From contig JAJEKV010000041.1 of NCBI GenBank assembly GCA_021234155.1, forward strand, positions 4,890,829 to 4,954,828: a stretch of 64,000 bases of DNA, in the 5' to 3' direction. Source of the DNA: Isoetes taiwanensis. Taxonomy: Eukaryota; Streptophyta; Lycopodiopsida; Isoetales; Isoetaceae. The number at the start of each line of letters is the position of its first letter. The first letter of the stretch is position 1. Positions 35,661 through 45,447 of this stretch are shown here, piece after piece. A program made the translations under genes and the position numbers. The notes under the pieces are model-generated. The model saw nothing but the letters and a program-made list of their open reading frames with translations. It did not search any database and was not told the DNA's origin.

Positions 35661-36682
35661 TTGCCATATGCCATGAGTCGATTCTTCAAACGGACCCAAT
35701 GTGGCCTTCATCCTATTAGTTTGCTTATTCCCCAGTATAGCGGAGAAGCGGCCAAGAAAGAAGGAAGGACCTTGCCGGAATCAATTGATGGCTATCGACC
35801 AAGGACTTTGCCTCGCAATTACGATAAAAATAAGCCAATTACGCACATTTTCAGCACATCAATTCAACCCCAAAACCTGTTTCGGCATAGCCAATCAATC
35901 GAACATGGCTATAATGTGAAGATAGTCCCGGTTGCTGGTCTAATTATTGACGGGTTCTTCACAAATGTAGATCCAAAGAATATTAGCGTAAGATTTCTAC
36001 CGCACTCAAATGTAAACGGTAAAAAAATCAATTCATTTGGAGCTGCACAGGCACCGCATTCTAGGCCGATGGCATTAATCAAGTATTAAAATGGAAATGA
36101 AATGATGCAATCTAAGATCATCCGAATCGCCCAAAGAGCCGCTGCAAATGTAAAGAGAAACGGGGCTTATTACGCCCAAATGAGCTTTGGCAAGCCGGTC
36201 CAATTCTTCACTTTGATCATGGATACAGTAACGCATTTTACTTGGATTCAATGCCAGCCATGCCGAGTCTGCTATGCGCCAAAGGGGCCGATTTTTATCC
36301 AAGCAAATCTGCTACATATATCTGCATGGATTGCCCGTGATGATCCAAGCTGTAAAAAAAGTGACCCACCGGTGTAAAAAACAGATCTTTGCCTTCTAAT
36401 TCTTCCTGAGTACCTGCTTCACCGGATTCAATCTCCGTTTCAGACCTCAATATGCCAAATTCAAACCCCATTTTGCCCATTTCATCCACGCCCAATTCAA
36501 GCCCCATTTTGCGAAATTCATCCAAGCCAAATTTTTCCAAGTGTATCTATGGCTATGGCTATCAGGATGGGTCCATCACAAGCGGATCAGTTTCGTCGGA
36601 AGTTCTAATACTGAGAAGCTCCAGAACAGAGGCTTGCATAGTAAGAAACAGGGGACGGAATTTATTAGGTTTCAATATTTAA
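35661..36682 (+). pseudogene. Second aspartic protease (A1B), inactivated
   Basis: Residues from 36126 on read IAQRAAANVKRNGAYYAQMS, then FGKPVQFFTLIMDTVTHFTW and IQCQPCRVCYA, a clear start of a nepenthesin-type protease domain. The first catalytic triplet is DTV instead of DTG. Frameshifts follow. Later (36533-36620) KCIYGYGYQDGSITSGSVSS with EVLIL gives the flap region (Y-G-x-G-S-x-T-S-G). Between them is an S/P/N-rich insert (NSNPILPISSTPNSSPILRN). The likely propeptide region at 35661-36089 ends in a TAA before the domain. The second catalytic half is absent. It is not a close copy of the intact protease at 23.4 kb. Confidence 0.75.
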
Positions 36683-37519
36683 TGCACACACGTGTGAAGG
36701 AGTCTTCGCTTTTCGAATATAAGGCTGAAACACAACACGTGTCGGCATGAAAATCATTTGCAACGAAATTAGATCAAACAAAATATGAAATGAAAAAAAT
36801 GTAACTGCATTACATATGAGTGAAAGAAGATAAAAACAAAGAGGGAAGTAGAAGGATTTTATTAACCACCTGTAGGGTCTATTAGACAGCCCTAGTCGCT
36901 TAACATGCACTATTGTTATAAAGCATTACACACGAATTTTAATTTATTGCCATCTTGGCTGATGTAAAAATAAGATCTGATGTCAGCACTTGGCTCTATT
37001 AATTTTCTTCTCTGTTGGGCTGCTTGTGCTTTCGAGTCTCCGATTGTTTTATGCTCTTGGAAGTTGGTAACATGACTCCCTTAATATCTGCAGATTTCCT
37101 TCTTTTCAGTGAATCCCCTCCGTTGGATCATCTCTCTGTTGTGGCTCTTCACTAGCAGGCAAAAGTGAAGTTCTCTAAAGTGAAGTTGTCTGCTTGCCTT
37201 GGGGCTTTCGGACAGTTGATACTTCTTTCTTCATTAACGCTCTTTCATTTTTTGGCCAAGTTCATGAACAAATAATAGAGTTGTTGGATTTCTAAAGAGG
37301 CAATGGTATCTTCTTCTGATGATGTAGTGAGCAGGGCAGGTAAAGATACTGAGACTCCACCATGAACTGGTGAAAAGACACCCTAAAGTGTCCTATTGAA
37401 ACCTTACCTTATTTGGAAGGTCAATATCAGATAGCCTGGTCTGTAAATGTCGCCATCAGCTGAGTTTAGAATTGTCTTTTGAAAGACAACTCTGCACCCA
37501 AAACCGAATTTCCAGCCCC
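36683..37519. other. No gene recognised
   Basis: No coding or element signal; ordinary A/T-rich sequence up to a short tandem duplication beside the MULE. Confidence 0.5.
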
Positions 37520-37597
37520 ACAATCAGATTTAAGGCTATAAACTGTGTTTCGTATCCCTACAATCAGATTTAAGGCTAAACTGTGTTTCGTATCCCC
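37520..37597. repeat. 39-bp tandem duplication at the MULE edge
   Basis: ACAATCAGATTTAAGGCT followed by AAACTGTGTTTCGTATCCC occurs at 37520 and again at 37560. The second copy ends in the 9 bases (TCGTATCCC, 37588-37596) that also flank the right end of the element. Confidence 0.8.
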
Positions 37598-37793
37598 GTG
37601 CAAATATTTTTACCCCGGTTATTGTGATTCCATCGCAAGATATTCCCTCCCGCGGAATCACAGACCCTCCGGGAACGGGATCCGTTCTGGAGGCCCCGTT
37701 TTCCGTACCTGACAACGTCAGGTGTACCTTCTGATGGATCCCAGCCATTCGTCTGTAGGGTCCATCCTGGCCGTCCGTTTTATACCTTCCGGC

Positions 37794-37859
37794 GGAATCA
37801 CATCTGCCAAATACCACCGGACGGAATCACCGCTCTGTTATTCCATGCGACGGAATCAC
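37794..37859. repeat. Left-arm 29-bp hairpin units (3)
   Basis: GGAATCAC occurs at 37794, 37823 and 37852, exactly 29 bp apart, in the inverse orientation of the right-arm array. Confidence 0.8.
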
Positions 37860-38130
37860 CATCCAAAATATTCCAGTAAAAATTCAAATTTTTTTGACGT
37901 GCTATTCTTTATTCTTGTGGGAGGTGTTTCAGGTAGTGCCGGCTATGGCCGCTTGCTCCGGCGATGGCTGCCTTCTGGGGCTGGATCCACGAGAAGATCT
38001 CAGGGAAGAATACTCTGCTGGGTTTTTTTTTAACGGCTTAGGGCTTAGGGAGATATTTCTTGAACAGTTTCTTGGAAATTCTGTGCAGGGCTTGGAGTTC
38101 TGTGCAGGCTTCCCTTTTTTCTTGCGATTC

Positions 38131-38503
38131 CGATGGAGGCGTCGGACTCTGCCCTCGCCATCAACGCGGCTATGGCCATGGCGCACACTGCCGGAGATAC
38201 ATTTCTGGAGCTCAAAGTCCTGGCTGCGGAAGATCTAAAAGATGTGAGTCGAATCCGTTTGTGAAAAGATCCACACGGATTCTGAAGAAGGCGGGCAAGG
38301 ATCCTGTGTGGAACGACAGCATGTCTTTACCGGTAGACGAGTTTGCTCTGTATAGCCCTTATGCATGTCTCACGGTTAAAATTTTGAATCATGCAACTGT
38401 GCGAGAGATTGTGGTGGGCACAGCATGGTTGCCGTTGAGGGAAGTGGTCGTCAGCGGGCGGCCAAGAATCGACGAAGATCCGTATAATAACCTTGTACCG
38501 TGA
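38131..38503 (+). pseudogene. Captured C2-domain (SRC2-like) gene fragment
   Basis: Starts MEASDSALAINAAMAMA, then GDTFLELKVLAAEDLKD, the first strand of a plant C2 domain (L-x-L-x-V-x-x-A-x-D-L-K-D). After a deletion and change of frame it resumes with KRSTRILKKAGKDPVWNDSM, the D-P-x-W-N C2 motif. CLTVKILNHATVREIVVGTA and WLPLREVV follow, then a stop. C2 domains bind membranes, often with calcium. The loop strands that should lie between the two parts are missing, so it cannot fold normally. It lies wholly inside the MULE and matches no neighbour, as expected for a host gene piece carried by a Pack-MULE. Confidence 0.72.
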
Positions 38504-39049
38504 TCGGCCTTTCCGGGCAGGTTCATGAGAGCCGCTTTACGTGGATTTCGCAGGGTTCTCTAGAGCCGTTTTCTCTGCCTTCAGTGCTTTTTCGCTGCTT
38601 AGACAGGGAAAACCGACAAGGTTAGAGGCTGACTCCAATTTTCGGCTGCACAAGAAAGACAAAAGCCTTGATCTCTGAATCCCAAGTCTTCTTCGAGTTC
38701 CTACAGGCCGGATCTAGAAGGTTTCAGCCAAGGGCCGGTTTGATGGAGCCGGATTCAGTAACAGGGAAGCTTGCAGAGGTCTTCTGCTTATTTGATCTGT
38801 GATTTCCGGCCTTCCTTATAGATAATCGACCCTGCTTTCTAATTAAAACATCTTCCCTCCCGGATCAGAGCCATCAGCCTTCATATATCCATTCGACCCT
38901 ATTTTTTTTTTTCTGTTTAAAGCCAATCAAACAACACAGAAACAACCCCAACCGAGAAGCAGATGTTCCAGACCTTTATTTTTTTTGTTTTTGCTCATAT
39001 TGGACTCAAAGGGCTGGCCTCACATAGAAAGGGCATTGCCGATATTGGC

Positions 39050-39092
39050 AAGGGGTTCAAATCCCCAACCAGAAAAATTCCAGGCAGTTTAG
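39050..39092. repeat. LINE target-site duplication, left (43 bp)
   Basis: AAGGGGTTCAAATCCCCAAC through CCAGGCAGTTTAG. It is repeated at 42713-42755 with one mismatch. It contains GGTTCAAATCC, a perfect match to a tRNA B-box pattern. Confidence 0.85.
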
Positions 39093-42000
39093 AAGGAAGG
39101 AAGGAAGGAAGTTTATTTTAACGTCCACGGAGGCCAGAGGCCTATGAGACGGCACAGAACAGGCAAGCCAAAAACCCCAACACCAAAAACAAACAATGTA
39201 ACTGTACAGTAGAACCCTACTACCGGGATGAAAAAACCCCCACTTGGGAGGAAAAACCCTAACAGTAGGCTCTCAAATACCATGCCCCAGAAGAGCAAGT
39301 CTGACGTCTGAAATCTGCAGGATGTAAGCTCCCGGGCCAAGCTACCATAGGTGATGCGAAAATCGATGTAGCGGTGTGTCGAGCATCTAAGATCGGTGTG
39401 CCTTTGCTTTCGGACATGGGCATATCTTTGGGCACCGCCGGAGGGCATGGTGCTCATCCTCTATCACGTGCATCTCACAACACCGACATATCCTCTCCTC
39501 CCCCGGGATCCTGTGCCCGCCATTCACCCCCAAATGACTGCCTCAATTTCGAGGTAATGGGAACCCGCCCTTATGGCGGCAATAGCTCTCGTTTCTTCAC
39601 GAGATGTGTGCTTTCAAGCACCGATGGGGTCCATGCTCAAGGCTGGGATTAATCTGAAAGTGATAGTGCTCGCCTTGGGCTTTGCAAGAGTAGAGGCATC
39701 CCACGAGTGGCAAAGATAGCCCGCATCCAATTGCCCATTTTGGCGATCGACCGGTGCCCATCATCTTTGGTAATCCATAGACCACCTCCTAAACCATCCC
39801 TTACAGTGCTCGTGCCATACCCTCTTCAGCCGCTGGGGGCCCTGCGTTAACAACACGGCCTGTGGGGGCAAGCGATGCTCATCCATCCCATCCACCTTAT
39901 GGAAGCAAGTAAGATGCCTTCGCATAGCGTAATCGTTGTAAAGGCCGTAACCCCGCCTCATACAACAAAATCGATGCGGTGCGGTGTCCTTCACTCCCAA
40001 GCTATATGTCAAGAAAGCTTTCTGCACCCTTTCCAACCTATCCCACGTATTTTTGCTAATCTGGCTGGGCCCCAAACCTCCACCCCATATAGCAGCACCG
40101 GCTCAACCAAAGCTCTAAACAGTGTGCTCTCCTCGCCCGATCCACAGAGATCTATCCCAAGAACACGCTGCTTTTTGCATATATAAAGCCTTCCAAACAG
40201 ACCGGCTCTTCTCTCCACACACTCATCCCACAAAGATGTTAGTAGTGAAATCAATTCCCGTGATACTTGAAGCTCCGCACCATCTCCACTTCCCCCCCCT
40301 GTAATAGAACTCCCGGATAGGGTGTTATGAGGACAGATCGCGAGAAGCTTAGTTTTGTGCAAGTTCACCGCCATTCCCGTTGCCCCACGTAACCCACTAA
40401 GGGCATCCAAATGCCGCCTGATATCGCTGGCCGTATGAGCTAGCAAAGCTACATCATCCGCATATAGTAACCGGCTCCACGAGGTCGCATCGATAATTGC
40501 ACCCCTGGCCCCCATGGTGCTTTTGCATCTACGCCTCCAAGCTATCAATATACAACCCAAAAAGCGTTGGAGACCACGGGCAGCCCCGCTTAACTCCCAT
40601 AGTGCTAGCTACCCGCCCGATCCTCATAAGGCGGTCAAAGATAAATCCCATCATAAAGCCGGTGCACCACATTCGCAACTCCCCGTGGAACTCGCAATTC
40701 TTGCAACCTCTGCCACAGTATGTCTCTGGGGACGGTATCATATGCAGTCTTAAAATCTACAAAGCAGCAATACAAGTCCTGTCGCTCATTCCGGCTTGCC
40801 TCCATCAACACTCTCAAAGTGAAGATATGGTCGGTCGTGGAGTGAGCTGGGCGAAAGCCTGCCTGGCCAATTGCCCGCACCCCTGCCTCCTCGGCCCACT
40901 TAGTAAGTTTCTTCTCCACCACCCCTGCCAGGAGCTTTGCAAACAGCGAGCTTACCATAATCATCCGGTAATTCGCCGGCTCATCCGTATTACCAGCTTT
41001 ATGAACAGGAACAACCTTACTAACCATCCACTCCTGGGGGAGCCCCTCGCTCAGAGCCTGGTTAATGATCACCGTCAGGGGCCCTACCACAGATGGGCCA
41101 CCCCATTTCAACAGCTCGGCCTGCAGCCCCTGTAAATCCTTTGCCTTGCCATTCGCCAGATGCCTGAGACCTTGCTGAACATCCTCCCGCGTGAGCTGCA
41201 GCACCTCTCCTACCTGATCCGGGACCCTGGCATTAGCTCCTGGCGGGTCATATAACTCCTGCAAGCGGTGCATCCATTGCTCCACACTTACATTACCAGC
41301 CACCTGGCGCTTCTTATATAACACCTTACGCCAAAAAGCTTTTGGCTCTGCCATGAGCATGTCAAACAGGCGCTCCTGGGTTTCTGCCATGTATCTCCCC
41401 TTCTTGGCTTTTAGGAAGAGCTTATAGTCTTGCAGGGCCTGTGGCCGCAACTGTGGATCTATGACCAAGCGCAGCTGGCTCTTTAGAGCCTTGCAATCAG
41501 CATCAAACCACGGGTTCTCAGGAAAATGCGCGGTGTCCCTCCTTGGAGGGCCCTTCACTGCAAAGGAAGCCTCAGCAGCTGCAAGCAGCGCCCTCACCAG
41601 CCATGCACACCTGTCTTGCAGTGTGTAGAAGCTATCAAACCCCTGTAATTCCTGCACCAACACAGATTCATACTGTCCCTGCTTCTGATAGCGTGGGATG
41701 TATGGTAACCCTCCACGCCCCCTTTGCAGTGTCTCCGCTATTGAGTGCTCCCAATTCAGCGTGACATAAAGCGGGGTAGTGATCTCGACAAAAGCCTCCT
41801 CATCCCCCTCGCGGCTTGTGCCAATGGAGAGGTGTATAACCATGTCAAGTCTTCGCTACGGAGCGAGAAGGTAATCCAACACACTAGCTCCCCATCCCGC
41901 CTATCATCACCCCAAGTAACACCCCCGAGTGTGGCCATCGGCCGCATACCATTACAAATTACCATGTCAAAACCCTGGCAGAGGACCAGTACCGCCAAAT

Positions 42001-42712
42001 GGTCTAGCCACCATATCCCCGGGAGTGCCGGTGTATTCTCAATAGCGGCCGTCTCAAGCCAAAGCGGATCAGCATTATCGCCACCTTGGAAGGTCACCGA
42101 CCAAGAATCGCTACAGTCACGAGCATTGAAATCTCCAAGCAAAAACACTTGTCCCTCGCTGATTATAGCGGTCTATGTCATCATACGATTCCCTATACGG
42201 CATCCGGACATCCGTGGTTCGCATCATGTACCGGTAGAACTTAGAGCCCGCATGGGGAATGTAGCGACTAGCAAGAAACAATGGGACATGACCAGGCTCT
42301 AATACCATTACCCACATGTAGCGGTTAAACACATCAGACTTCTGAAGTGTGATCTTGCATGCTAAGGCATCCCTAAAGTAGCAAGCCACTCCACCGTACC
42401 CGCGTCTGCCATGGCGCTCATTAGCAAGTGAGAAATGCTGATATCCTCGAATGTCTGGCAATCGATGCCCTTCATACTCCCATGTCTCCTGCAGGAAGAC
42501 GATGTCCATGTCTGTCGCGATCCCATTCAAGCCACTGCCCTTCTGCCACGGGAAGCCCCTACAATTCCAGGAAACAATACGAAGACACTTTCCCTATGCT
42601 GACTGCGGCTGTGGATCCATCTGAGTGCCTGAGGACGCTGCTGTAGTTGGAATAACTCGGGCAGCCTGCTCACGGGACCCTGATGGAGCATAACACTGGA
42701 CATACAGAACAC
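39093..42712 (-). mobile_element. LINE, 5'-truncated, nested in the MULE
   Basis: Read on the minus strand. It begins in the last bases of ORF1, then ORF2: an APE endonuclease (MDIVFLQETWEYEGHRLPD, then GDFNARD), and a reverse transcriptase with QEWMVSKVVPVHKAGN, NYRMIMVSSL, IGQAGFRPAHSTTDHIFTL, CFVDFKTAYDTVPRDILW and the intact LLYADDVALLAHT. The thumb region has HLFRALVEPVLLYGVEVWGP-type sequence. A C-terminal C-x-x-C...H...C knuckle (CRCCEMHVIEDEHHALRRCP) closes it. Several frameshifts (near 42130, 41800, 40600, 40200, 39780) disrupt it. The 3' end is GGACGTTAAAATAAA followed by a (CTTC)n tail. It lacks nearly all of ORF1. Confidence 0.88.
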
Positions 42713-42755
42713 AAGGGATTCAAATCCCCAACCAGAAAAATTCCAGGCAGTTTAG
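42713..42755. repeat. LINE target-site duplication, right (43 bp)
   Basis: Matches 39050-39092 at 42 of 43 positions. Bases 42690-42713, just inside it, are also a near copy of 42759-42782, so the 5' junction has extra copied sequence. Confidence 0.85.
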
Positions 42756-42889
42756 AGAATAACACTGGACATACACAACACAGACAAAATGGAGTGGCCG
42801 AGCTTGTGTATTTCCAATGGTTCAGTGTTAATTTCATTCATGATCTTCAAGTAAACATAGGCTTCACTTAAAGCTCGCTTAACGGAGGA

Positions 42890-43285
42890 GTGATTCCATC
42901 TTGCGGAATCACGGAGGAGTGATTTCATCTGGTGGAATCACGGAGGAGTGATTCCACCGGGCAGAATTGCATGGGTGTGATTCAGAATCGCATGGTTGTG
43001 ATTCCATCTGGCGGAATAGCAATGTTGTGATTCTGTCTGGCAGGATACGTAAGTGGTGATTCCATCTCACGGAATCAGACGTTCGTGATTCCATCTGGCG
43101 GAATAGCATAGTTGTGATTCCGTCTGGCGGAGTAACACGATTGTGATTCCGTCTCGCGGAATAAATAATATGGTTGTGATTCCGTCTGGTGGAATACATG
43201 AGCAGTGATTCCATCTCGAAGAATCGTAAATTGGTGATTCCATCTGGCGGAATAGCGAAGTTGTGATTCCGCCGGAAGGTATAAA
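42890..43285. repeat. Right-arm array: 14 hairpin units, 29-bp period
   Basis: GTGATT-type unit starts are at 42890, 42919, 42948, 42977, 42998, 43027, 43056, 43085, 43114, 43143, 43176, 43205, 43234 and 43263. Eleven of the thirteen steps are exactly 29 bp; one is 21 and one is 33. The best units read GTGATTCCATCTGGCGGAAT, whose arms (GTGATTCC and GGAATCAC) are complementary. About 9 bases between units vary. Confidence 0.9.
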
Positions 43286-43430
43286 TGACCTGAAAGCGAC
43301 CCTGTCAGGTACGGATAACGGGGGCTCTGGTACAGATAACGGGGTCTCCGGCCTGGTGATTCCGCGGGATGGAATTTTTTGCGATGGAATCACAATAACC
43401 GGGGTAAAAATATTTTGTTCCTCGTATCCC

Positions 43431-45228
43431 TTTACAACATTTACCATTCTAAACGTAATGGTAGCCTTGCTCAGAAATGCAGCCTGCTGGAAGAGTCATG
43501 CCTGTCACAAACTTATTGCCCAATCGACAGGTCTAGAATGAAAAATTGGAAATCTAGCAAGGGAAAAAACGAAAGAGCAGAGCAGAAGGCTGCACCCAAT
43601 TTTAGCCAAAAGTAGCCTCTGAAGATTTGCAATTCCAGAATCTGCCCGGGTAAATGCATGGCAAGTTAATCCCCACTTTTCACAATCAAGGAATCCCCGG
43701 CGAGAAATCCCTGGATCATATCTGTTTCAGGCTGTTTATGCTACATTTGTAGACCTCTATAGGGTCAAGCACAGGCATATCAAGAGCGAAACCCAGAAAA
43801 TTGTCTTGAGAGAACAGCCTGTAGCTTTAACCTATAATACCCAAACTGAAACCCATATACCTCTGGGAAAATTCAACTGAGCAGTACCAACGGCTGCTCC
43901 TGTACGCGTATCTAGCCGGCCATGAACCTGCTTTGTCTCCAAAATTAGTCAGGTGAACTGGAAAAAGGAACCTGAAGGCATAGTGACGAGTTATCGAGGA
44001 GAAACTTCTCTTTTGCATGCAAGTATAAATGCTTAGAAACAGAGGAAGAAAAACGAATTCGTGGAGCAACAACGGCAAGGCGTCAATTGATAACAATGCA
44101 ATGATTGTCTAACAGCCATAAAGTTCGCAGGCAGAGCAAGTCGTGTTGCAAAAAGGCGAAGTTTCCAGAACCTCTGTTCTAGTCCAGAGCATACTTACAA
44201 ACCCTAATTCAGAGCATTCTTAAAAACTCTGCCCCTTAAAAGCCCTGCCGCTGCTTAAAACCATCACAGGAAAGAGCTCTCTGTTGCAAAGACACGTCCG
44301 ACCACAAGTATGACCACACACGCCTTATTTCTTTCATAAGAGATAGGCAAAACAAAGATAGAGACTTAGACGAAGAGATGACCGCCACGAAACGACAGGC
44401 TATCAGAACTCCAAACCTAATGTGTCGATAAGCATCGACGGGCTGTTGCAGAGCAAACCTTTACATATCACTTCGCAAACCCAAAAACAGCAGAAGCGGC
44501 CAGAGAAGGGGAGATTTTCAGAGCTCCGCAAAAACCCAGAGAGGGCCCATGGGGAAAATTTGGGGGAGAAAGGGGAGCGGATTTGGCTATGGTGGAAGAG
44601 GGCAGGGATGAATCCTGCAAAAAAAAGGCATAGCCACTCCCGACCGCCATAGCATCACGCCACAGTTCACCATCGCTGGACGGAGTGGATTCTTCCCAAC
44701 AAAAACGTGGCACAATAATACGAAAATGGATGGCGGCGCAGAAAAAATACCCACGACAAAAACAGAAAATAGAAATTTGAAACTCACTTATATATGTTCA
44801 GATAATGTGCATATTGTTGATACTTGTATGCTAAGTCTACTTCAATCCAAAGATGATATACCCCCAAAAAATGGCTAAAACAAATACAAAATTCAAAATA
44901 CCTTCACTTCTTTCTTGTGTGGTTATTGGATTTATCATAACTACTCATGATACGATGATGAGCATTGTACTATGGGTTAAGTTTGCTAATCTTGCGTGGA
45001 AGATAGACAAATTATTTATTGGCACCTTCCCATGATGAGTTGGTGTCCCAAATTATTTAGCTGGCACCTTTTTATGGGGACTTCATGTCTAAATCCCTGC
45101 TTGCCAAGTGTGTACAAGGCAAAGTTTTGCTATACAATAGACCAGCTACTGCTACCAATTGCAGAAGTTAGATAAAAATATTATCATGTGACTTCTGTTT
45201 TCTGAAGCTCAAAATTAGATGTTCTTAC
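43431..45228. other. No gene recognised
   Basis: No convincing coding region. A moderately GC-rich patch at 44480-44760 could be a promoter or leader, but no gene follows that I can read. Confidence 0.45.
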
Positions 45229-45447
45229 CAAGAGTGGCTATTGTTTTCATGCTTTGTTTCCTTGGTGCTTGGAAGAACTGAGAAATTTCTTCCAGGAATT
45301 TATTCTTTGTCTTAAGCACCATGGGATGGACAAACACAGCAGAAACTGCTGCCTTTGATGCTTGGATCTCCTTCAAGTACGCCTTTTGCACAAACAGGTG
45401 CAAAATATCTTGAGATCTTGGATTTAGGCCTGACAGACTGTCACATA
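45229..45447 (-). other. Orphan candidate internal exon
   Basis: A 219-bp stretch bounded by a good acceptor (GCTGTTTACAG) and donor (GGTAAGAAC) on the minus strand. It is open in one phase: CDSLSGLNPRSQDILHLFVQ, then KAYLKEIQASKAAVSAVFVH and FLEEISQFFQAPRKQSMKTI. It reads like a conserved helical protein region but I cannot name it and found no neighbouring exons. Confidence 0.35.

Larger units (their letters stand above)
37597..43421. mobile_element. Mutator-like (Pack-MULE-like) element with repeat-built arms
   Basis: Left 37601-37660 and the reverse complement of right 43362-43417 match closely: AAATATTTTTACCCCGGTTA, then TTGTGATTCCATCGCAA, then a CCCGCGGAATCAC block. Further in, GTACCTGAC and TATACCTTCCGGCGGAATCA also match. 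Immediately outside, TCGTATCCC occurs in direct orientation at 37588-37596 and 43422-43430, the 9-bp target duplication expected for MULEs. The arms hold hairpin units of 29 bp. No transposase is present. Inside are a C2-domain gene fragment and a nested LINE. Without the LINE and one copy of its target duplication the element would be about 2.2 kb, a typical non-autonomous size. Confidence 0.78.

Noticed and set aside
39010-39092. A second SINE at the LINE target
   Set aside because: A perfect B box is present but the A box is poor and no end or tail was found, so it is mentioned only as part of the target duplication.
40497-41135. 212-codon open frame on the plus strand
   Set aside because: It is antisense to the LINE reverse transcriptase, which has all conserved motifs.
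42890-43285. CRISPR array
   Set aside because: Regular repeats with variable gaps look similar, but gaps are only about 9 bases, units vary, no cas genes exist, and the array lies in the arm of a plant transposon.
44468-44713. First exon of a gene (minus strand frame starting MPRFCWEE)
   Set aside because: The composition suggests a leader or promoter but no downstream exon could be joined.
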